Assembly (NCBI GenBank): GCA_025403435.1
Contig: CM046340.1
Coordinates: 11,290,091 to 11,354,090 of the forward strand
DNA from: Artocarpus heterophyllus
Lineage: Eukaryota; Streptophyta; Magnoliopsida; Rosales; Moraceae
DNA: 64,000 nucleotides
Direction: 5' to 3'
Shown: one piece after another, positions 36,618-48,024 of the stretch
Numbering within the stretch: the first letter of the stretch is position 1
Layout of the letters: every line of letters begins with the position of its first letter
The notes under the pieces: model-generated
What the model was told of the DNA's origin: nothing
What the model saw: only the letters and a program-made list of their open reading frames with translations
Databases searched by the model: none
Translations under genes and position numbers: made by a program

Positions 36618-36659
<42 letters not shown>

Positions 36660-37392
36660 AAGAAGAAGAAGCCATCCGTACATCAACGAATTGGAAATAT
36701 GCGGAGAATCGCAATAAAAAGCAAGCCCCATGCCTCGTTTAACTTGTTTGCCACTATCTACGGTTATTACTAGTATCTTATTTAATGTTTTATGTTTTGG
36801 CCTTTTGTCGTTACACATGCTTTTTAAAGAATGACTCGATTCGTAGGATTATTTTGGCCCCATTTTGAAAAAATCCAAAGAAATCCTCCATTTCGCATCA
36901 CGTTGGATGGATGACATTAACTATGGTCCGGGCGGAACCTATGCCATGGAAGGTTGGAGTTTAAAGTCAAAGATGAGCATCTTATAAAGGGGAAATGATA
37001 ATTCTCTCCCATTACTATGCTCAAGAAATATTATGCCTTTCCAACTTAATTGTGGTCATCATTTTTATCTCTGAATTCTTTTGCATTGTTTTGTTTTCTT
37101 GTTTTGGCTTTTTAACCAAAACTTTTATATATTACAGTGTAAAACTCTCACGTATTATAATATTAAAAGAATTATAATATAAATTTTTCATATGCTATAA
37201 TAGTTTTAAGTAAAATTGGTGCAAATAACCAATTGCTCCCAAGCACATTTATTTTTATGAAATGCAATATTGAAGTCTCGTTCTATCAAGTTCAAAATCC
37301 ACCTCACATTCGTTGCAGGATTGATCAAATAATCATTGACTCCTCACTTTTGATGTTGTTTCTTTTCTTCTAATTTGATTTAAGTACTATAT
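35877..37392. other. Intergenic stretch with a long poly(A)
   Basis: No gene seen. A run of 38 A at 36620-36657 followed by GAAAGAAGAAGAAG could be the tail of an old retroposed sequence, but the preceding bases match nothing I recognise. A decayed MITE core lies near 37120-37210. Confidence 0.4.
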
Positions 37393-38430
37393 TTGGATAT
37401 AGTTTCTGTCCGAACAATAAAAGAAATGTAAATTTACATTTTCATAATTTTTTTTAAATTTCTATCCAGCTTATCATCTTTCATTTTATAGACTACTTGT
37501 TGAGTTTGGCCTATTTAAATTGAACCCAAACGTGTTTTGTGTCATGCTTAAGCTGGTTCATTTATTTATCGTGTATGTTGGGTCGTGCTTGTTATTAGTT
37601 TGCAGTGTCAAGCCCAGCGCATGGCCTATTTATATTCATGTCGTGTCCTTAATGCACTTGTATTTTAATCGTGCTCAATAACAAAATTATAGGTAAACAA
37701 TAAACATAAGCATCAGACATAATCAAAATTTAATTTATAACAAAGTAAAATAATAAAAAATCAAATAAGATAAAATCTTGTTTAAACAAAAATAGTATAT
37801 TGTAATTTTTATAAAAAAATTAGTAGAGGTACATAATAAAAGAGCAATAATACCATGCCATTGTCGTGCCCATGCCTTGTTCTTAGCGTGTCATACTCTT
37901 AACATGCTTCGTGTCTAAAAGTCACATCAAACCCCACCCTTCTAATAAACGTGCAGGGTTAGGCTCATTTAATAATCGTGTCGCATTGTGTTGTATTTAC
38001 TTTTTAACATGTCATGTTTGCACTAGCCTATTTGGTCCATTTGGACATCACTAATAGAGTGTAAAATGAAGATAATTCATTTTGTCCGAACAAATAAAAC
38101 AAATATGGATTTCCATTTTTATACATATTAGTTGAAAAGCACGCGCTTTGTGAAAGTGTATTAAGCACGTTAACAAAAAAATAAAAATAAAAAAAGAAAA
38201 AAAAACATTTTTTGGATGAAAAAAACATTTTTTGGTTGAAAAAAATGTTTTGGGTAAAAAATGTTTTGGGTAATTAAAAGGAAAAAACATTTTGTAAAAC
38301 AACGAAAAACGTTTCGGCTAAAAGATTAAAAAAAGTTTTGTAAATAAAATGACAAAACATTTCAAGTTTTGAGTGTTTTGAAATTACCACATAAAATTTA
38401 TTCTCACTTTATATATGTGTTAAATATTAA

Positions 38431-38471
<41 letters not shown>

Positions 38472-38500
38472 CTATCTAGCTTGTCTTTCATGTTTCCTTG
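37393..38500. repeat. Local repeats around a decayed hAT-like insert
   Basis: The phrase TGTCCGAACAA(A)TAAAA is present at about 37407 and 38082, and AATTTCTATC(C/T)AGCTT at about 37455 and 38466. Between about 37500 and 38056 are repeated CGTG/CATG words (GTCGTGCTTGTTATTAG, ATCGTGTCGCATTGTG), the style of the hAT MITE at 10028-10601, with one end TAGTGATGTCC when inverted. No target duplication was found. Also includes a short minisatellite of AAAAAACATTTTTTGG units (38202-38275) and an (AT)n tract (38433-38467). Confidence 0.4.
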
Positions 38501-40018
38501 TAGAGGTTTGGATAAGCTTTTCTCAAATACGTCATTACCTTTACAAATATATATTTTCTCTTGAGCAAAAAAAAAAAAAAAAAAGTCTTTCAATGTACGT
38601 TAGCTTAATATTATTTGACCTCTTGTTTCTTTTTTAAAATTAAAAGTACAACTGCTATTTGTTCTTCCTACCATTTATTTCTCTACAATTATTCTCGTTT
38701 ATTTTGATCGCGAGTAATGCTTCCTTCTAAAGATTCACGAGCTTCAACATCCAGCACTTAACGGACGATAGGATATATATTGATCAATAGCCTGTTGGCA
38801 AAAAGTAGTCTTAGCTATTACCTTAGTTGTTAATAGTGTAAAATTTTTATATAGTATAATAATAAAAAAAATTATTATAATATAAAGTTTTCACATATTA
38901 TAGTAAAAACAGTTATAATCAATGATTCTAATTAGCATATCAAACATCTTATAAATTGTATAAAATTAACGGCATATATAATAATTAAATTGTATAAAAT
39001 TAATAGAAACATGTGTAAAACCTTTTTGGTGAGTGTAGGCTAAATTAGCTAATGTTTTATTTTGTAATTTTTTTCTTACTAATTAGTTGCATAATTCGAT
39101 TAAACTTGGATATTTAAGAGCATTGGTTTAAATTAATTGATTCAACATACTATAATATATGAGAGCTTTACAATATAACTTACTATAATTTTACACTTTG
39201 AATTGTTATGAAAATAAAACTTAATTCCCTAATTCACAAAATGCAAAACTCCAGGCAAGATTAAAAGTAATAGAAGACAAATCAAATAAAACACTATACA
39301 GATGTTATACCGGAAAGCAAATTGGATATCATACTAATCACATGATTGGCTTCTAGTTTTAGGAACGTAGTTCGCCGGCGTCCAAAAACCAGTCCTTTTT
39401 TTTTTTTTTTAATTTCTCTTTAACCAATACTTTTCATGGTCTTTTAAAAGACTTCTCATCTCCAATGTTTTCCCAAATGCAACCGCTTTAAAAAATGGTA
39501 TAGAAATAATGACGGACATGCCAACTTTTTATTAATAAAATATTTAATAAAATGGATTATTTTTTCTAGTTAAAAAGTATCACTTTGTTTAAAGTCATAC
39601 ATAACACCATTTTTTTTTCCTTTTTTTTTTTTTTCTTTTTTCTTTTTTTTTTAATAAGGCATAGAGGATATTACATTAAATACGTTATCTCACACTCACC
39701 GTCAAACTTCAGTTTTTAAGTTACCTCACAAAAAAATCAACTAGTCAAATTATATCAAAATTTAGCAAGGTATTGTAGGGTATCCCAATTTAAAGATTAT
39801 CGTTAAAATTTGCACCCAAAAAAAAAAAAAAAAAACAAAACCCTCAATGGGGTGGATAAGCAGGGATTTAGCTTATATGTTTTTTTTTTTTTTGTGTCAT
39901 TTCAATAATATTATGGCATGTCAATTAAAAGATTTTAACTGATATGGTTAGTGACATAATATTTTGATTGACATGACATTCTAATTGACGTGTTATTATA
40001 TTATTAAAAGGATATAAT
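38501..40018. other. Intergenic stretch
   Basis: No gene seen. Contains a diverged GTGTTTGG-type MITE (about 38790-38950), a partial one (about 39103-39235), several T and A homopolymers, and otherwise AT-rich sequence. Confidence 0.35.
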
Positions 40019-40174
40019 AGAGTGTTTGAGAGAATAGTTTAAACCATTAATTTAGGTTGAAGAACTATAGCATATGAAAGCTTTACAATGTAACTTTTTT
40101 ACTGTAGCATGTGAGAGCTTTACACTGTTCATAGTTTAAATCAATGGTTTAAACTACTAATCTAAACACCCCAT
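40019..40174. mobile_element. MITE of the GTGTTTGG family
   Basis: Ends AGTGTTTGAGAGAATAGTTT and, inverted, GGTGTTTAGATTAGTAGTTT; the inverted similarity extends for about 30 bases (both followed by AAACCATT). The interior has two inverted CATATGAAAGCTTTACA/ATGTGAGAGCTTTACA cores. About 155 bp, noncoding. Confidence 0.7.
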
Positions 40175-40223
40175 AAAAGGAATAATAAGAAGGAGACACA
40201 AGAGTTGATTCTGATAACTAGAG

Positions 40224-40226
<3 letters not shown>

Positions 40227-40292
<66 letters not shown>
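40227..40292 (+). repeat. (AT)33 microsatellite
   Basis: Uninterrupted AT dinucleotide for 66 bases, the longest of several in the window (others near 8640, 12216, 38433, 60808, 61900). Confidence 0.95.
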
Positions 40293-40294
<2 letters not shown>

Positions 40295-40687
40295 CTCCAA
40301 AGAAGGAAAGAGCTCATGCTTATACGGATGAAACATGTACAAAGTAATCCTTCTTAAAATGCAATTGCAAAATATAGAAAACAACATATAATTGACAAAA
40401 TAAAATCATGTTCAAGATTATTTGTTTAGTAAATGAACCCAAACACTCGTATGTATACGAGAATTTTATATTATACCGTATTTTTATTTTATATTATAAA
40501 ATGTGTAAATTTTATAACTTTAAAGTTATGAGTTCGAATTTATTTACCCAACACATGCTTTTCTTTGAAAATATATTATTTACTTATAAAGCAAGAACAA
40601 TAATAATACACATATTTTAGTCAACATGGGTGAGGTCTAAAGCGATATGATTCTATTTCCACGGGGAGAAGAGAATCTTCTAGAGCT

Positions 40688-40788
40688 CGTTTGGTTCGAG
40701 TATTTGAATGAAGATTTAAATTTTTATGAGAGAAAATACTATAGTAAAATGATTCAAACCGTGATTCAAGTTACGAAACAAACACACC
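40688..40788. mobile_element. Short AT-rich MITE, family 2, best copy
   Basis: Ends CGTTTGGTTCGAGTA and, inverted, GTGTTTGTTTCGTAA. The interior is GATTTAAATTTTTATGAGAG then AATGATTCAAACCGTGATTC. About 100 bp. It lies just upstream of the isomerase gene promoter. Confidence 0.65.
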
Positions 40789-41028
40789 CTTAGTTTTGTT
40801 TTGTTTTTTTTTTTTTTTCAACCACGTCAAAAGAAAAATGAAAAAGAAAAAAGAAAAGAGGGAGAGAAAAGAAAAGAAAAAAACAAAAAAACAAAAAAGC
40901 CTCCAATCTTCTCTCAAGTCACACACAACACACTCCTCAGAAAAAAGAAAAAAAATCCCTAATTCCAAAGAAAAGGCCAAAAAGCCAAGGGTTTTGCTTT
41001 CCCCGCGTTTTCTCCTCCCCCAACCTAC

Positions 41029-41036
41029 TATAAAAG
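41029..41036 (+). promoter_or_regulatory. TATA box of the isomerase gene
   Basis: TATAAAAG about 330 bases before the ATG at 41367, followed after about 30 bases by pyrimidine-rich sequence and a (CT)n tract at 41094-41109, typical of plant leaders. Upstream bases 40800-40960 are AG-rich. Confidence 0.6.
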
Positions 41037-41247
41037 AAAACCCAATATCCCCCAACCTTCCCCGTCGCCTCTCAAACCCTATCTTCTTCTACTTCTCTCT
41101 CTCTCTCTCCTAATCCCCATTCCTCTGCACCACCCACCAAACATTCCTAAATCCCAAGATAAACCCTTTCCAATTCCAATTCATCTTCTTTATCTTTCTC
41201 TTGATTTTTGCCATCAAACAAGTCCTTTTCCTTCTTTCATTTTTACC

Positions 41248-41268
41248 ATGTCCGGGCTTCTTCAATAA
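41248..41268 (+). promoter_or_regulatory. Short upstream open reading frame
   Basis: ATG in a fair context (ACCATGT) opens a six-residue frame, MSGLLQ, then TAA, 98 bases before the main ATG. It is the only ATG between the expected transcription start and 41367, so it could lower translation of the main frame. Confidence 0.5.
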
Positions 41269-41366
41269 CTCCAAAATCTATTCTTTTTCTGATTTAGTTT
41301 TGGCGTTTTTTCGTAGACTTTGAGATTCTGATATTCATCATTTATCTATTTTTTTTGGAGGCGAAA

Positions 41367-42212
41367 ATGGCAACGATTCCTTATCCTCATTTTATTGGGT
41401 CAGAGAAATCAGCCATGGAGAATGGCATTCTTTCCCCTTCTTCCTCCTCCTTTTCTCCGGCGCCTCCTGTTGTCCTCACCCAAGACGAGCTCAAGAAGAT
41501 CGCCGCCTACAAGGCCGTCGAGTACGTCGAGTCCGGCATGGTCCTCGGCCTCGGCACTGGCTCCACCGCCAAGCACGCCGTCGCCCGAATCGGCGAGCTT
41601 CTTCGGCAAGGAAAGCTCAAGAACATTATCGGAATTCCGACCTCCAAAATCACCCACGAGCAGGCCATCTCCGCCGGAATTCCCCTCTCCGATCTCGACT
41701 CCCACCCCGTCCTCGATCTCGCCATCGACGGCGCCGACGAGGTCGATCCTTACCTTAATCTCGTCAAGGGCCGCGGCGGCTCCCTCCTCAGGGAGAAGAT
41801 GGTCGAGGGCGTCTGCAAGAAGTTCGTCGTGATCGTCGACGAGTCGAAGCTTGTCAAGCATTTGGGCGGAAGCGGGCTGGCCATGCCGGTCGAGATCGTG
41901 CCGTTCTGCTGGAAATTCACCGCCCAGAGGCTTCAGAGCCTCTTCGCGGACTCCGGCTGCGTCGCCAAGTTGAGGACTTTCAAGGAGAGTGACAAGCCTT
42001 TTGTGACAGACAATGGGAATTTCATTGTGGACTTGTATTTCAAGAAGGATATTGGGGATTTGAAGGCTGCTAGTGATGCAATTTTGCAGCTCGCCGGAGT
42101 CGTCGAGCACGGTATGTTCTTGGACATGGCCACCACTGTGATTATCGCGGGGGAGCTCGGCGTCACGGTGAAGAATAAGGAGAGAGGAAAAGGAATAAAA
42201 GAGCTTTTCTAA
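41367..42212 (+). CDS. RPI1: Ribose-5-phosphate isomerase A (plant cytosolic type)
   Basis: 281 residues, single exon, ATG 41367 to TAA. Catalyses ribose 5-phosphate to ribulose 5-phosphate in the non-oxidative pentose phosphate pathway, supplying ribose phosphate for nucleotides and UDP-sugars. RpiA hallmarks: GLGTGSTA at 61-68 (phosphate loop), DGADEVDP at 121-128, KGRGG at 134-138 and LREK at 141-144. By alignment with E. coli RpiA (Asp81, Asp84, Lys94, Glu103), the catalytic residues are Asp121, Asp124, Lys134 and Glu143, all present. Residues 1-35 are Ser/Pro-rich and lack a clear plastid transit peptide, which points to a cytosolic form. The Arabidopsis neighbour pair suggests orthology to RPI1/RSW10 rather than RPI2. 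Codons from about 41455 to 41960 end mostly in G or C, then usage turns AT-richer. A six-codon uORF precedes it. Confidence 0.96.
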   Translation: MATIPYPHFIGSEKSAMENGILSPSSSSFSPAPPVVLTQDELKKIAAYKAVEYVESGMVLGLGTGSTAKHAVARIGELLRQGKLKNIIGIPTSKITHEQAISAGIPLSDLDSHPVLDLAIDGADEVDPYLNLVKGRGGSLLREKMVEGVCKKFVVIVDESKLVKHLGGSGLAMPVEIVPFCWKFTAQRLQSLFADSGCVAKLRTFKESDKPFVTDNGNFIVDLYFKKDIGDLKAASDAILQLAGVVEHGMFLDMATTVIIAGELGVTVKNKERGKGIKELF

Positions 42213-44983
42213 GGTAGGATTTTTTTTTTTTTTTTGGAGATTATGGGAATTATTTGACTAATTAATTGAAGGGGGTTTAAAGTTATAATATTTCGGTCAA
42301 ATTTAACTGGGATTTTGTTGTAACAAGGGAAAACGTTTTTGGTTTTCCTGATAGATTTATTGGGTTTGTGGGGTCTGAAGCAAAATTTTGATAACAATTG
42401 TCTTTTTGGGACAATTTAGGAAGAAAGGAGCAGGGAAGTTTGAATTTTGTTTGACAGCTGAATGGACTGGCGTTATTGTAAATTTGGCTGTCAAGTTCTT
42501 TTTGTTGACTGGACATTCAATTCTTATTTATTTCACGCACTCAGTCTTACTGGTTATATTGTTAATTCAATGCAAAAAATTGCTCAGATTTATAGTGAAT
42601 GGAAAATGAAATATCAGTTGTGCATTTGTCTCTTAACAGTTGTGAAGTTTTCCTTATTCACTTGCAACCTGAAAATATAATTGGAATTTGGTACTCAGGA
42701 ACTAACTTGAGTTAGATTGTTATGGCTCCGTTATCTTGGAGCTTACGCTTAGGTCTCATGATAATGGTTTCTGTTCCTCAAACAGATTATTGGTTGTTCT
42801 TTTAAACCATGTTCTCAATTTTCTGGTCTTGTATATTAGACAATTGTGGATCACTGTATAGATAACTTGACTCCTCTTCTATAAATTGTTGGCGCATGGG
42901 GTTTTCTGTTGGGTGATCTGTTCTAAGAAGATGGTATTTGAGATTTTGTCTTTTATAGATGGTTTCTCTCTCCTGTGGATCTGTTTAAGCTCCATGTCTG
43001 ATAAGAGTTTCACCATACAGATCTAGGAAGATGTGTCTGATAACGGAATAGATGTTACTTTAATCCAACGAGCTTAAATAGATGTTCTCAAAGTATCAAA
43101 CCCTGAAAGCAGGAAGATGTGTTGCAAATTAAAACAGTGAAGAAGTTCTAGGTTTTGGCATGCGATTGGGTCTGGTCCAACATGGCAAATTTGAAGTGAA
43201 ACTTTTGAACTGAAAATTATAGCATGTGAGAGCTTTATATTGTTGTTCACTTTTTCGATCATTGTAGCATGCAAAAGCTTTATAGTGTAGTAACCAAAAG
43301 TTTTGGCAAGAACTGATTTTGCCAAACATGATGCAGTCTTAGAAATGTCCTACGTTTTTGTTGGCTTATGAGGAATTGTAGGACTGGATACCGAGGCTCT
43401 TGTTCATCCACTTTGTGTCGGCACGTTTGGGTATACCCTGTTTAGCATCAGTTTCAAGACAATCAGTCAAGAACCCACAGCAACTATGGCTGTGCTTTAT
43501 GAGGCATGTTCATAGCCGTTCAAGGTAAATTGATCCCTAGACTGCTTTCTCAGACAGGGTGTATTGAAACCAAACCTGTTGTAATCAATTAAGCTGTCTG
43601 CTATTGACACGTTAATGATAATATGAGTTTATTCGTGTTACCTGTTGGAAAAAAAAAAAAAAAGAACAGAAAGTACTTGTGCATTCATCTTCCTTTTGTG
43701 TTGTGGCTTGGAAACGAAGAAAATGTAATTGAACAATAGGAACTTGTTCATATATACCTAGTGGTTATTTTACTTACTGATCATGGTCTGTTTTAGGAAG
43801 ATGATGAAAAAGTTCTGTTGTTACGTTATCTATTGATATCATCATTGCTTTTATCCACATCATTTATCACTATAATTGATTGGACTTGCAAATTAGTCTG
43901 CCATATGTCAATTTTTAGAGTGTCTTGCAATGATAATACTTCTGGAACTGGCTGCTTCTGATGCATTCTCTGATTATTGTAGCACTGCTTGCTTGGGACT
44001 TCATTTTTATTTTTTTAATGCAAAGGGAGAGGGAATGCTATTACTTTTAAACGAGACTTAGTGTAATTCGAACTCTTAACTTATGATTGAGGTGAAAGGG
44101 ATTTATAACCAACTAGGTTGTCGTTACTCGTCAACTTGATTTCTATGTACCTAGTCCTTTTGAATATGTAATCCTTTGTAACATCTCTTACATAATAACT
44201 TTGACTTGCAGGGTCTAATTTGCTCGTGTTTTAAGTGCTTCTCTAATTTAGCTTGACATTCATCATATTAGGCTGCGTAGTTTACATAGCCAATACCTCC
44301 CTTGTTTCTGAATCCTAATGATCGGACAATGCTACCCCTGGTCTCTGATGATCGGATGCTCATTTTATCAACTAAAATGCTTATTGACGGACTGTTTACA
44401 ACATGCTGCGAGTACAGAATACGGATGCGTAGAAATGTCTTTTGGCGAGTTCAGAAGCACATAGATATGGCAACCTTCTTTGTCAATTCAGTGGATTTTT
44501 TTTCGAGATATAACTTGGATTAGCTTTTGGTTCTGTCAACTGGGGCTTCAATATCATTTTGGAAAAAATTTTGAAATTTCGAGTTCTCATTCTTTGTTGG
44601 ACACTTGCCTATTTAATAGATCGCTTGGCAAATTGAGCAAAAAAAAGAAAAAGTTTGAGTTTATATTGTAGTATTTTGCATTTTAAGAACTAAAATAGCC
44701 CAAAGTTTTTCCTCTAAGGAGATGAAAAACATGAAATAATTGCAATTGATCTTTTCGGTTCTTTGCTTTTTTTTGGGTAAGTGTGGAACAACTGATGTAC
44801 AAGAGAAGCCCACAGATAAAGCTGGCGGCACCTCCTCGATATTTGTGTTTTCGTTAATGGATTCACCTCAAGAACTGTAATATAGGGGCTGTGGGCTGTG
44901 GTTTGTGTAAGAAAACTGGGCTCCCAAAGACGAATGCCACATATCATACCTTTTCGGAGGTGCCAGAGCCATACAAAACTAGG
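42213..44983. other. 3' flank of the isomerase gene and intergenic DNA
   Basis: The 3' UTR probably ends within the first few hundred bases. A partial MITE with TATAGCATGTGAGAGCTTTA and TAGCATGCAAAAGCTTTATA cores sits near 43200-43300. At about 44060 a phrase like AATTCGAACTCTTAACTTAT resembles SINE or LTR debris. No other gene seen. Confidence 0.4.
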
Positions 44984-45144
44984 GGGTGTTTGGCAGCAGT
45001 GAAAATCACTCAGTTCTCACCACAATCTTAGTTATAAATAGTGTAAAACTTTTACATACTACATTAACAATAAAAAAATATGCTACAGTATAAAACTCTC
45101 ATATGCTACAATAAAAGTGGTTCCCACCACCCTTCCAAACACCC
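44984..45144. mobile_element. MITE of the GTGTTTGG family, intact ends
   Basis: Perfect 10-bp inverted termini GGGTGTTTGG ... CCAAACACCC. The interior has the recurrent TAGTGTAAAACTTTTACATA and GTATAAAACTCTCATATGCT cores. 161 bp. It serves as the reference copy for the family in this window. The target duplication is unclear. Confidence 0.8.
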
Positions 45145-46622
45145 TATAGGTTAACAAAATATAACATAATTCTGGACTATAAAGAAACTTTGACATAAAC
45201 ACAGAAATTTTATGGCATATCAATTTTCTCTTGAATTATATCATGTTCATGATTTTTTTTTTTTTGGGAAGAAAATGTAGTAATACTGCCGTATTGAGAA
45301 TATAAATACCATACTAGATAGCCACATATGGCTGTCATTATTCTACTGTATCAGAAGGCGTTCGTTTTGATACTAAAAATTTCAGTCTACCGATGATGGC
45401 CGGCCGGAGAAAGTAGTATATCGGCATCGGTAGGGCAACAGCGATAGCAGGGGAGAGATTAGAAAAACCTTTTTTTGGGTTTGGCCACACAATCTCTTTT
45501 TTTCTGATAAATATAGAAGAAAATTTTTTTTTTTAACAAAATTACATATTCGGTCACATTTTCAGAAAGGAATGTTTATCTTTTTACAACCTCTATTTTA
45601 GGTCAATCCAAAAACTATACATTGAGTTTTTGATCTCATCAAATGCATACATTCAAATTAGATTTAATACACAGACCTATACTTTATTTCAGTCAATAAT
45701 TAATTTTTACCTTTAAAATGACCAAACAATACTTAAGTAAAAGAAAAAAAAATAAAACTTTAAAAAAGATAAAAAGAAAACAAAAAACACAAAACACCTA
45801 TTTTGAGGATATTTTATAGATTTTTAAAAGCAAAAACCTTATATAAAGTTTTTTTTGTTAGTTTTTAAAGTTCTCTTAATTTTTCATTTGAGGGTATTTT
45901 GAACAATTTTTTAGGTCAATTGATCAGAAAACAGTATTTTATGTATTATATCTAATCTGAATATATAAATCCAATGAGATAAAAATCAAAGTTATTTGTT
46001 TAAATAAATTTAAAATACATTGTATAAAAAGATAAATAACCATTTTAAAAATACATTTATTCATGTCACACTTTAAAAAAGTTGTGCCACTTTTTTACTT
46101 ATATTATATGTTTAAGCTGTGTTACATTTAAACATGTATAACATTTATAAAAAGTAAATTTTAATAGAGATTTATGAAAAAATATCCCCTTTTCCCCTAC
46201 AAATGTTTATGTAAGGTCAAGAAAACCTGGCAGCAGTGGGTCAATTGTTGCAAATTGAGATGGCCAAAAGTTTGTATTTTGGAGAAAATTACATGCCATG
46301 GGACACTTTTATTTAAAAAATAAAACATGTTTATATGATAATTATAAAAAGTAAGTTTAAAAAATGGTGTGTTTTTATTTTTATATTTTGTTCAATAAAT
46401 TCTTTATGCTTGCCCAGTCAATGGAAGTGGTGGCGGAATGGGGATTTTTTTTTTCTCAACGTAAATGGTTGTACTCCAAAAGAGCACCATGTTCCGTATT
46501 ATGGTAGCAAAGCCACGACCCATAAGGAACCATTGGAAACGAAATGGATTTGGATCTTCAAATGGCATACATAACATAACTAGAGCAATATTTACTGATA
46601 AGAAATGTTCGTACTAAAGAAA
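45145..46622. other. Intergenic stretch
   Basis: AT-rich, no gene seen. A GC-richer patch near 45385-45460 (GATGGCCGGCCGGAG) has no recognisable product. Confidence 0.3.
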
Positions 46623-46802
46623 TGCTTGTACGAGGACACTTGGAGAGCGTGGTATAACGGAGAGTTGTATGATATGATGCATTTTCCCTTTTGTTTGTTT
46701 ATTAATCATGTTATGTTCGTACGAGCACATTTGAAGAGTGTGGTATAACGAAGAGTTGTATAATATGATGTATTCATGCTTTTGTTTGTTTATTAATTGT
46801 GA
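46623..46802 (+). repeat. Tandem duplication, unit about 91 bp
   Basis: TGCTTGTACGAGGACACTTG and TGTTCGTACGAGCACATTTG start the two copies; both contain GTGGTATAACG, GAGTTGTAT and TTTTGTTTGTTTATTAAT. Confidence 0.8.
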
Positions 46803-48024
46803 TAGGCGCGATAGCCCTTGAACAAATGCGTTAAAAGCACGGGCGACCGTGAATGAATGGAGTTGTTCATACTAGTTACAAATTTTGTTTTCGTGAAGGA
46901 AAATGAAATGAGGCATGGACAGGATCAATTTCCATGTGCTGAGAGAAATGCATATAATTGTGAAACATGCTGGGACAACGACGGCCATTTATGGGACAGA
47001 AAGATAGCAGATGTTACTTTACTCCCAAAGCGTGACAATTTTCTGCCACTATTGTAGGACCGGTTGAACACAACATGCTACCTTATACTGTAGTACTAGC
47101 TAATGTTTGTTGGTTGGAGACTTGAGTGGAAAATGGTGACATGATTAACATTTTTTTTTGGAGAAAAAATAAAGAGAAAAAGAGACAAGCGGCTCAACCA
47201 GAGAGCCAAGAATGAGGCTAAGTCGTCTGATCTGGAGTCGGGCGGCTTCGGTAACCAGCAGCAAAGACTTCTTCTTCTCCGGCATATTATGCCCGGCCAA
47301 CTGTCCACCCAGTCAAGTGCAAAAAACACAGTAGAATCACGCAACGCACGCTGCTGGTCAAGAATTGAACTAAAGAAGCAAAGAGACAGAAGCCAACCAA
47401 GCGCACGATTGCTAATCACGTAAAACGTCTCGATCGACACGTCTAATTAGCTATTAAGTTTCGCAGAACTTCAGACCAGCATTATATAAACGTGACAGGT
47501 GAAGAACCACCTATATGTAGATTTAAGTGGACGATGAAAGGTGACACATTTATGATTGGCATGTTTTTTCCCTCGAGTAAAGCTATTGGGCTCTGTAGAA
47601 CTTTGAGCTAACATCTTGTATTCTTTTCCCCTTCCTCAAATAATTTTTGTTATATTTGAAGTTATAGAACAGGAGGCTGCTAAGAGGTATGAGAGTACTC
47701 TATTTTCTTGTAAATTCTACAAGCATGATAAGGACAAATTTGATCTCTAGTTTTGATTCGATATTAAAGAGCCAATTTGAAAGAATTCTAGAATTGGTAA
47801 ACACAATCCAAATTTTATTAGCATAAAAACTATTGCACCTTACAAAATAAATGCATTTCTACTGTAGTTTGTGGAGAAATTAGAAGAATAACTTTCAAAA
47901 TATTAAAAACAAAAAAGGAAAAACAATGTTTGACATGTGGCCTAAATATATTTATTTATTTAAAATATGATATTCGAATTGTAAATATTTTGCAGATGTT
48001 CCAAAATGATACCATTAAAATAAT
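46803..48024. other. Intergenic stretch
   Basis: No gene seen. 47160-47450 is less AT-rich and reads as open in several frames, but none has a recognisable domain. Confidence 0.3.

Noticed and set aside
40157..40387. Open frame of Tyr-Ile repeats
   Set aside because: Translation of the (AT)33 microsatellite.
41409..42110. Long minus-strand open frame (233 codons) opposite the isomerase gene
   Set aside because: It is a by-product of the GC-rich codons of the real gene; the + strand has all RpiA catalytic motifs and the minus product has no domain.
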